In this document: positions 54,690-61,244 of the stretch, one piece after another
Layout: every line of letters begins with the position of its first letter
How positions within the stretch are numbered: position 1 is the first letter of the stretch
Assembly: GCA_963840435.1 (NCBI GenBank)
Contig: CAWIYY010000005.1
Span: 1 to 64,000 of the forward strand
DNA: 64,000 nt
Source: Bog-473 sp963840435
GTDB lineage: Bacteria; Actinomycetota; Acidimicrobiia; Acidimicrobiales; RAAP-2
Direction of reading: 5' to 3'
Notes under the pieces: model-generated
Seen by the model: the letters and a program-made list of their open reading frames with translations, nothing else
Databases searched by the model: none
Told to the model about the DNA's origin: nothing
Position numbers and translations under genes: made by a program

Positions 54690-55778
54690 GTGAACGTTTT
54701 CGTCGTCAATGCGGGCTCGAGCTCGCTCAAGCTCCGGGTCCTGGACGGGAACGACAGCGTCATGGCCTCGGCAGATCTGGCGCAGCCCGAGCCCGGGACA
54801 CTGACCACTGTGCTGGAAGGTTTTCTCGACAAGCACCACGAGATTGACGCTGCCGGCCATCGTGTCGTGCATGGCGGAGCGCGCTTCACTCGTCCCCTCC
54901 TCCTCGACCAGGCCGCCGAGGGGGTGCTTCAGGAGTTGGCAGACCTGGCGCCGCTGCACAACCCGCCCGCCGTGGCGGCAATCGAGGCGCTGACCGAGCT
55001 GCGCCCGGAGCTGCGTCAGGTTGCCTGTTTCGATACTGCCTTCCATGCGGACATGCCCGACCGCGCCTCGACCTACGCGGTGCCACGGGAATGGAGAGAC
55101 CGTTGGGACATTCGACGGTTTGGTTTCCACGGCCTCAGTCATTCCTGGGCTAGCCGACGCGCTGCAGAGATCCTTGCAACGCCAGTCGAACAGCTCCGCG
55201 TGGTGACCGCCCATATCGGTGCCGGCGCCTCACTAGCCGCAGTGTCGGCGGGGCGGTCAGTCGATACCACTATGGGGTTTACGCCGATGGAAGGCCTGGT
55301 GATGGCGACGCGCTCGGGCAGCGTCGATCCCGGACTCGTTCTCTGGCTACAACGTCACGGTGGCTTGTCTGCCAACGAGGTTCAGTACGCACTCGAATAC
55401 GAGTCGGGACTGCGTGGGCTCGCGGTCGGATCAGGCAGCCTCCATGACGTTTTGGTGGCGATGGACGCGGGAGACCAGGATGCTCGGCTGGCCTACGAGG
55501 TGTACGTGTACCGCCTCCGAAGCTGCATCGCCGCGATGACGGCAGCCATGGGAGGGTTAGACGCGCTGGTCTTCACGGGTGGGGCGGGCGAGCGGGAGCC
55601 TCGCCTCCGGACTGACACCTGCGCGGAACTCGGCTTTCTTGGCGTGGGACCGTTGACGCATCGCAACGAGGAATTGAGCGGAGACAGGCTCATCTCCGAG
55701 GACGAAATTGCAGTGCTGGTCGTTGCGGCCCGAGAGGACATCGAGATTGCCCGCCATGTTCGCCAGCTTCTGGGCTAG
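54690..55778 (+). CDS. ackA: Acetate kinase
   Basis: 362 residues, GTG start. VFVVNAGSSSLKLRVLD, HRVVHGG, DTAFHADMPD, RRFGFHGLSHSW, AHIGAGASLAAVSAGRSVDTTMGFTPMEG and VFTGGAGE are the ASKHA-type acetate kinase motifs. It is about 30 residues shorter than E. coli AckA. Converts acetyl-phosphate and ADP to acetate and ATP; no pta gene is present. Confidence 0.94.
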   Translation: MNVFVVNAGSSSLKLRVLDGNDSVMASADLAQPEPGTLTTVLEGFLDKHHEIDAAGHRVVHGGARFTRPLLLDQAAEGVLQELADLAPLHNPPAVAAIEALTELRPELRQVACFDTAFHADMPDRASTYAVPREWRDRWDIRRFGFHGLSHSWASRRAAEILATPVEQLRVVTAHIGAGASLAAVSAGRSVDTTMGFTPMEGLVMATRSGSVDPGLVLWLQRHGGLSANEVQYALEYESGLRGLAVGSGSLHDVLVAMDAGDQDARLAYEVYVYRLRSCIAAMTAAMGGLDALVFTGGAGEREPRLRTDTCAELGFLGVGPLTHRNEELSGDRLISEDEIAVLVVAAREDIEIARHVRQLLG

Positions 55779-56082
55779 CTCCGCCGCTCACATCGCTCTC
55801 CATAGGTTGCTGATCCCACCGATATTGGGAATTCGGCATGGAAGTTGCAGCTCGGCCAGAGCACAGACCGCTGGGAGGGTGTGGATCTGTGGATAAAAGG
55901 AGTCGGATTCATTTGGAGTCTTGAACCCGCGTACCGGGCCGAGGAGTTGAGCGGCACCTTCGTGGCTCCGATGCACCCATCCTGAGTCTGAACTCCCTGA
56001 TCCCTGCCACAGTCAGAAGGGACTTACCTCTCCATGGGTAGGGACCAAGGTCCCCATTCAGAGTGTCGCCGAATCGGCAACC
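55779..56082. other. Intergenic, 304 bp, USP promoter region
   Basis: No gene. Holds the DosR-like pair at 56019-56054 and a GTGGATAAAAGG word. Probably the promoter of the usp-GNAT-HDAC operon. Confidence 0.55.
56019..56054. promoter_or_regulatory. DosR-like box pair upstream of the universal stress gene
   Basis: GGGACTTACCTCTC (56019-56032) and GGGACCAAGGTCCC (56041-56054), starts 22 bp apart. The second is an exact match to GGGAC-N4-GTCCC and lies 28 nt before the first ATG of the operon. Confidence 0.7.
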
Positions 56083-56541
56083 ATGGGATCAATGCCTACT
56101 TCGACAAGCCTCAACCCACCCGCAGGCACCAACACCGAGTTCAGAGTGGTAGTCGGCGTCGATGGCTCAGCTTTTTCCGAACGCGCTCTGGTGCTCGCAG
56201 CCTACGAAGCGGCGATCCGAGGTGCGTTGCTCCACGTGGTGAGCGCCTACCGGGGGCCAGCGGCGGGCTGGGTCGTCGTCCCGCTCGGCCCCTTCGAGGA
56301 GAGCGCGGCTGCCATTGTCAGCCAGTCCCTCGTCATTGCCCACGCCCACTACCCCAACCTCGTCACCAAGGGTGAGCAACGCCAGGGCTTCGCCGGCAAC
56401 GTGCTGGTTGAAGTTGCCAAGACTGCGTCGCTCCTCGTAGTGGGCTGGCGGGGACGCTCTCCGCTGACCGATCTCCTGATTGGATCGGTCTCTGAGCACT
56501 GTGTACGCCGTGCGGCGTGCCCAACCCTCATCGTGCACTAA
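56083..56541 (+). CDS. Universal stress protein (UspA family)
   Basis: 152 residues (a second ATG at 56092 is possible). VVVGVDGSAFSERALVLAAYEA is the beta1-alpha1 start, and VVGWRGRSPLTDLLIGSVSEHCVRRA is the ATP-binding motif (G-x2-G-x9-G-S). Probably a nucleotide-binding stress protein, like the DosR-regulated USPs of mycobacteria. The next gene starts 5 nt downstream. Confidence 0.9.
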   Translation: MGSMPTSTSLNPPAGTNTEFRVVVGVDGSAFSERALVLAAYEAAIRGALLHVVSAYRGPAAGWVVVPLGPFEESAAAIVSQSLVIAHAHYPNLVTKGEQRQGFAGNVLVEVAKTASLLVVGWRGRSPLTDLLIGSVSEHCVRRAACPTLIVH

Positions 56542-56546
56542 CTGTC

Positions 56547-57188
56547 ATGTTCGCGACCCCCGAGACATTCGTGCCACCCAACTACCCTGCAGCTCTCGAG
56601 CGCGACGTGGTCTCGGAAGGCGACCTGCACTACGGCATTCGACCCATCCGGCCAGACGACGCCGAACGACTGGTCGAGTTCCATAGCCACCTCTCACCTC
56701 AGTCCTGCTACCTGCGCTTCTTCAACTTCCACCCAACCCTGTCCACCAAGGAAGTCGAGCGCTTCACTTGCGTCGACTACCACGATCGACTGGCTCTGGT
56801 CGCTGAGGTCGACAACACCTTGATCGCGGTGGCTCGATTCGACCGCCACAAAGGCACTCCCGAAGCCGAAGTCGCATTCGTGGTGGCTGACGACTACCAG
56901 CACCACGGGATCGGGTCACTCCTGCTCGATGAGCTGGTGTTGGCAGCCAGAGAACGGGGCATTACGACCTTCCTGGCCGATACTCTGTCGGAGAACCACG
57001 CCATGCTCGGTGTCTTCTTGCACGCCGGCTTTGAGGTCCACACCGAAACCGAGTATGGGACGGTCTCCTTGCGCTTCGACATCGCACCCACCGAGTCCTA
57101 CCGTCAAGCGTTGGTCACCAGGGAACAGGCACGCCAGGTCGAACCAACCTGCCCTTTACTCAAGATAGCGAGAGCGCGTCGGTGCTGA
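56547..57188 (+). CDS. GNAT-family acetyltransferase
   Basis: 213 residues from ATG 56547. YGIRPIRPDDAERLVEFHSHLSPQSCYLRFFNF at the start, and the acetyl-CoA loop DDYQHHGIGSLLLDELVLAARERGI. It resembles Pat/KATmt-type protein acetyltransferases but lacks the cyclic-nucleotide-binding domain. Between a USP and a deacetylase gene, protein acetylation is a natural proposal. It overlaps the deacetylase gene by 7 nt. Confidence 0.85.
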   Translation: MFATPETFVPPNYPAALERDVVSEGDLHYGIRPIRPDDAERLVEFHSHLSPQSCYLRFFNFHPTLSTKEVERFTCVDYHDRLALVAEVDNTLIAVARFDRHKGTPEAEVAFVVADDYQHHGIGSLLLDELVLAARERGITTFLADTLSENHAMLGVFLHAGFEVHTETEYGTVSLRFDIAPTESYRQALVTREQARQVEPTCPLLKIARARRC

Positions 57189-58231
57189 TCGTGGCCGGAC
57201 CCGCAGGGGCATGCGCCCATGATGGCGGTCGGCTCCACCCCGAACAGCAGGGCCGAATCTTCTCGGTCATGGACGGCGTGCGCGACCTGTATCTCGACGA
57301 CGAGATCGAGTTCGTCACGACCCCGAAGGCCGCGCTCGAAGATCTGACCCGGGTCCACTCGGTCAACTACCTCACCGAACTCGAGGCTTTCTGTGACCAG
57401 GGCGGAGGCGACCTCGACCCAGATACCTACGCCCGATCAGACTCGTTCGCTGCGGCCCGTCGGGCCGCCGGCGCCGGCCTCGAGGCCATTGCTGCACTCG
57501 AACGTCGAGGCAATGGGGTCGCCCTCGTTCCGGTGCGACCACCCGGTCACCATGCCGAGCGCGACCGCGCCATGGGATTCTGCCTGCTCAACAACATCGC
57601 CGTCAGTGCTGCGTCGTTAACGGCCAAGGGACACCGGGTCCTCATCGTGGACTGGGACGTCCACCACGGCAACGGAACGCAGGCCATCTTCTGGAACGAT
57701 CCCAACGTTCTCTACGTCTCGACCCATCAGTGGCCCCTCTTTCCAGGCTCCGGCCGGGCCGAGGAGATCGGTGGTCCCGACGCGCTCGGGCTCACTGTCA
57801 ACATTCCCCTCCCAGCCGGAGCCACTGGTGACGTGGTCCAGCGTGCACTCGACGACGTGGCCGCGCCGGTGATCGACCGGTTCGCCCCGGACTGGGTACT
57901 TGTGTCATGCGGCTTCGATGCCCATCGGGCTGATCCGCTCGGCGAACTGGCTCTCTCCACCGGCGACTTCGCCCAGCTGGCCCGGCTGGTGCGTGGCTAT
58001 GCCCCAGAGTCCGGCCGGTTGGCCCTCTTCCTCGAAGGCGGGTACAACGCGGGGGCACTGCGCACATCGGTCGCCGCCACGCTCGGCACCCTGCTCGACC
58101 TGCCGACCGACGTCGAACCACCAACGTCGGGTGGTCCCGGCCGCGAGGCCGTCCGGACCGCGAAGGGCGCTCGAAACCGCGCCATCGACACACTGGGGAA
58201 TGCGAGTCTGACCGCCGGGGGCGAGTGGTGA
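57182..58231 (+). CDS. Zinc-dependent deacetylase (HDAC/AcuC family)
   Basis: 349 residues, GTG start. The full HDAC active site is present: RPPGHHAERDRAMGFC (H123, H124), VDWDVHHGNGTQ (zinc ligands D159 and H161), SCGFDAHRADPLG (D246) and FLEGGYNAGAL with the Tyr. Family members remove acetyl groups from protein lysines, polyamines or acetoin-related substrates. Its gene overlaps both neighbours (GNAT upstream, USP downstream), pointing to a shared operon. Confidence 0.9.
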   Translation: MLIVAGPAGACAHDGGRLHPEQQGRIFSVMDGVRDLYLDDEIEFVTTPKAALEDLTRVHSVNYLTELEAFCDQGGGDLDPDTYARSDSFAAARRAAGAGLEAIAALERRGNGVALVPVRPPGHHAERDRAMGFCLLNNIAVSAASLTAKGHRVLIVDWDVHHGNGTQAIFWNDPNVLYVSTHQWPLFPGSGRAEEIGGPDALGLTVNIPLPAGATGDVVQRALDDVAAPVIDRFAPDWVLVSCGFDAHRADPLGELALSTGDFAQLARLVRGYAPESGRLALFLEGGYNAGALRTSVAATLGTLLDLPTDVEPPTSGGPGREAVRTAKGARNRAIDTLGNASLTAGGEW

Positions 58232-58677
58232 GCACGGTGACCACGATCGCAGTTGGTTACGACGGCTCGCCTGACTCGAAATCAGCGCTAAATTGGGTGG
58301 CCCACCTGGCGGCCCAACTTCACGCCCGGCTTACGGTGCTCCACGCCGTGGGTCTTTTGGAACACGCCGGGTTGGCCATTAAGGCCGGTCCGCACTGAGA
58401 CGACGCCATCGGGCTCGCCATCGACGCCGGTCTCGATGAGACGGCTATTGATTGGACCGTGGTCGACGGGGATCCGTGCTCGGCGCTGCTCCGACTGGCC
58501 TATCCACCCACACCCGTCGATCTCTTGGTCGTTGGTTCTCGCGGTAGTGGACAGCATCCCGGGACTCTCCTAGGCAGCACCAGTCTCGAGCTGGTCGAGC
58601 ACGCAGGCGTTCCTGTGGTCGTGGTCCCAACTGTGTCTTCCCCATCTAGTGTCCGGGCGCCGGCAGGGGTGCAATGA
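58228..58677 (+). pseudogene. Universal stress protein interrupted by UGA
   Basis: GTG 58228 overlaps the deacetylase TGA. The frame reads TTIAVGYDGSPDSKSALNWV ... and ends ... LLVVGSRGSGQHPGTLLGST and SLELVEHAGVPVVVVP, a normal USP of 149 residues, except for a TGA at codon 57 (58396-58398). Everything else, including the ATP-binding GSRGSG...GSTS motif, is intact. Either a recent nonsense mutation, a sequencing error, or a recoded codon. Confidence 0.8.
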
Positions 58678-59332
58678 AAGCTCTGGTCCTCGACCGGTTG
58701 ATCGCCCGTGCGCCGGCCATGCCTCTGCGGTTCTACTGGCGAGACCAGCGGACAAGCCATGGGCCATCTGCTCCAAGATGTCAACTTCCCTTTGGCGACA
58801 AGCCGCTCATGCCGCTGGCATCGCCGCGGCGGATGAGGGACCCGACGATGCTGGGGTCCTAGCTTGTTGCGCTGTTCGTGATCCCCCGAGCGCAGTGACC
58901 ACAGCCTCGATACCGGGGAGTATGCGGCCATCGCGGCCCAGCGTTGGGTTCATCTTGCCAATCCGATCGACTTCGTCTGCGCAGCTCGGGAAGGATGGAA
59001 TGCCGCCGAGCGGCTTCTCGCCTACCGCGATGCCTACCAACTCTCACGGATTCACTCTCCCGCCTCCTAGATGCGGTCTCCTCATACTTCGAGCGTGGGC
59101 GTCGGGGCGTAGATCGGCGAGTTGAGTCGGGCGAACAGGCATTTGTGGACTATTGGCGAGCCGGGGCCTCGCGACCGGCTAGGTGCCCGAAAGCCGCGCC
59201 CCCGGTTCCAGCAGCAATATGGGGCAGTGATGTAAGAACCGCCGTCGATATTGGGGATGGTCGCCGGCGACACGGCGGGCTTCGCCGAGAGCCTCAGATC
59301 GGTGGGAATCGGCCCTGGTTGCCGAGGATCCC
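58678..59332. other. Decayed region, gene remnants
   Basis: An ATGA-overlapping frame from 58674 begins MKALVLDRL, like the start of zinc alcohol dehydrogenases, but soon loses homology. On the plus strand a frame ending TAG at 59068-59070 reads AAIAAQRWVHLANPIDFVCA then AREGWNAAERLL, which looks protein-coding but unidentified. No intact gene. Confidence 0.45.
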
Positions 59333-60241
59333 TTACGATGCGGGCAGCTTCAGCATGTCCCTTAGAGCCACCTCCAAGTCGGCATGGGAGAAAGAGAACC
59401 CGTTCGATTCCAGGACTGCGGGTTGCACCCGGGCGCTCGTAAACAGCAGGGCGTCGGCGAGCTCGGACCCCATCAGCAACCTGGGGCCGAACCTGGGCAC
59501 TGGCAATCGGGCCGGCCTAGACATCACCGCGCCCAGGGTCTTGGTGAACTCGCGGTTGGTCACAGGATTCGGCGCCGTCAAGTTCACCGGGCCGCCTATG
59601 TCGTTCTCCAGGATCCACACAATCGCCCGGATCTCGTCGTCGAGGGTGATCCAGCTCCACCACTGGGCACCTGATCCGAACCTCCCACCCAGGCCGAGCT
59701 TGAACAGCGGCAACAGCTTGGGGAGCGCGCCGCCCTCCTTGCTCAAGACAAGGCCGGTGCGAGCGAAGGCCACTCTCATGCCGGCCTCCGCCGCGGGAGC
59801 AGCTTCGGCCTCCCAGCGGACGCAAAGCGATGCGAGGAAATCGTCACCCGGGGGGCTCTGTTCAGTGAGGATCGAGTCTCCTCGGTCACCGTAGAACCCG
59901 ATTGCCGACGCGCTCACCAACACCTGAGGCGGGTGATCCAGGCCAGCCAACGCACCCGCGAGGAGCGCGGTGGAGCGGGTACGACTCTCGATGAGAACGC
60001 GTTTGCGGGACTCGGTCCAGCGGCCGTCGCCAACACCTGCGCCGGCCAGGTGGACCACTGCGTCAGCACCTTCGATGCGACGGGCATCGAAGATTCCTGC
60101 CTCTGGATCCCAAACGACGGCCACCTCACCCGGTCGAACCGGGCGGCGCACAACCCTGACGACCTGGTGGCCGGAGCGAGCAAGATGGCTACACAGTGTC
60201 TTGCCGATCGGGCCGCTCGATCCCGTGACCACCACTTGCAT
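59333..60241 (-). CDS. TIGR01777-type NAD(P)-binding epimerase-like protein
   Basis: 302 residues from ATG 60241. MQVVVTGSSGPIGKTLCSHL (G-x2-G-x2-G), VVHLAGAGVGDGRWTESRKRVLIESR and a C-terminal DUF1731-like part (MSRPARLPVPRFGPRLLMGSELADALL). Extended SDR of unknown function, sometimes linked to cell division inhibitor SulA-like annotation. Last complete gene of the island. Confidence 0.87.
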   Translation of the reverse strand: MQVVVTGSSGPIGKTLCSHLARSGHQVVRVVRRPVRPGEVAVVWDPEAGIFDARRIEGADAVVHLAGAGVGDGRWTESRKRVLIESRTRSTALLAGALAGLDHPPQVLVSASAIGFYGDRGDSILTEQSPPGDDFLASLCVRWEAEAAPAAEAGMRVAFARTGLVLSKEGGALPKLLPLFKLGLGGRFGSGAQWWSWITLDDEIRAIVWILENDIGGPVNLTAPNPVTNREFTKTLGAVMSRPARLPVPRFGPRLLMGSELADALLFTSARVQPAVLESNGFSFSHADLEVALRDMLKLPAS

Positions 60242-60951
60242 AATCGTCTCAGCATAGGTGCCCCTTTTTGCCACGATCTACATATTCCGCTCCAGACATT
60301 GTGGGATGCCGCGAGCATCAGGACTTGTTGCGGTTGATGTCAGGGGGGAGTGGGACTGTGCGGCGGTGTGTTTCCCTGGGTGCAAAGCATGGAGGGATGA
60401 GCATCTCCATGTTGCTAGGCGTGGACGGGCGCCCAGACGAGGGTCCACGGTCGCCTCGTCGGAATCGAGTCGCACGAAATAACCGAGAACGGTCCCGGTC
60501 ATGCCCTCCGTGTGGATACGACCGAAAACAATGTGCCGGGACGCTGATGATTACGTCTACGCGCTGACGGTTGGGAGACTCAGGATTGGCTATCTGACTA
60601 AGAGCGCCCTACCGCCCTACCGCCCTACCGCCCTACCGCCCTACCCTCCCAGGAGATTCGGCCGGCCCCGGATCGGGAAGAAGTCGCCCCGGCCCGTTGG
60701 GACGTTCCGGAAACCACAGATAGGGTGCATCCGAGACGCCAAATTGAGGGCGCCTGCGAAGGTTGCATCGCTCGAAGTTGTACGAGTTCTGGACCGGTTC
60801 ACACGACACGAAAAAGACACAAGAGCACAGAAAAAACACCAAATTCCGGTCTGTGACGGTCAATTCTGGTGAGTGACGGACATCGTGGTTTGGCTGCTCA
60901 CAGAGCATAAATGGCCTCGACGTCGACTTTTGCATCCCCGCTTCGGTCTGT
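60242..60951. other. Gene-free island end, 710 bp
   Basis: No supported gene. Contains the GCCCTACC array and an A-rich CACGAAAAAGACACAAG stretch similar to 63489-63520. Ends at the third att core. Confidence 0.5.
60606..60645. repeat. 8-bp tandem repeat GCCCTACC x5
   Basis: Five perfect units of GCCCTACC in the gene-free right end of the island. Confidence 0.9.
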
Positions 60952-60970
60952 TCGATTCCCGCCACCTCCA
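60952..60970 (+). repeat. att core copy 3 (right end of island)
   Basis: TCGATTCCCGCCACCTCCA, followed by AGGGTGCTCATGG and about 100 bp closely matching the sequence right after ssrA at 39498-39610. No tmRNA body precedes it. Confidence 0.9.
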
Positions 60971-61120
60971 AGGGTGCTCATGGAAAACCGTGACCATCGT
61001 TGGAGGTGCGCCCGGTCCCTCGTACTCAAGGATGGTGCACGCCAACTCGATGGCGTCGCTCACTCGGCATCCCGAAGGTTGCGGATTCGTCCGCAGTGTC
61101 TTCAAGCGTCGCGACATCCT
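60971..61120 (-). pseudogene. Degenerate HNH endonuclease C-terminus (second copy)
   Basis: On the minus strand it reads NPQPSGCRVSDAIELACTIL, then EYEGPGAPPTMVTVFHEHPW, the same as the end of the HNH gene beside ssrA (NPQPSGIRVSDAIEWARTIL), with one residue deleted. The HNH core is missing or out of frame upstream. Confidence 0.75.
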
Positions 61121-61244
61121 CCGTCAACACGATGCTTTCGCCGCCTGAGCGCTACGGCGTTCGCTCCTCCTTTTCGCCGTGTTTGAAGTGTGATCACCCA
61201 CGCCAGCAGCGTGTCGGTCACGCGCTGCCGGCACGGGCCAGGGG

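Larger units (their letters stand above)
40125..60970. mobile_element. Genomic island inserted at the ssrA 3' end (about 20.8 kb)
   Basis: Flanked by 19-bp direct repeats of the ssrA 3' terminus (40125-40143 and 60952-60970). Gene content differs from the flanks: stress, storage-lipid, fermentation and export genes, several truncated genes, and visibly lower GC than the first 39 kb (by eye, not computed). No integrase, relaxase, phage or transposase gene was recognised, so the element has either lost its integrase or been moved by one in trans. Confidence 0.72.

Noticed and set aside
58228..58677. Selenocysteine at the UGA codon
   Set aside because: USP proteins are not known selenoproteins, there is no visible hairpin just after the codon and no sel genes in the window; nonsense mutation or error is simpler.
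39498..60951. Search for an integrase or transposase in the island
   Set aside because: No protein with tyrosine/serine recombinase or DDE motifs was recognised; the gene-free ends do not hide one that I can see.
60242..60951. Several short open frames at the right end of the island
   Set aside because: No homology, no ribosome binding sites, and repeat-derived Pro-rich peptides; treated as non-coding.
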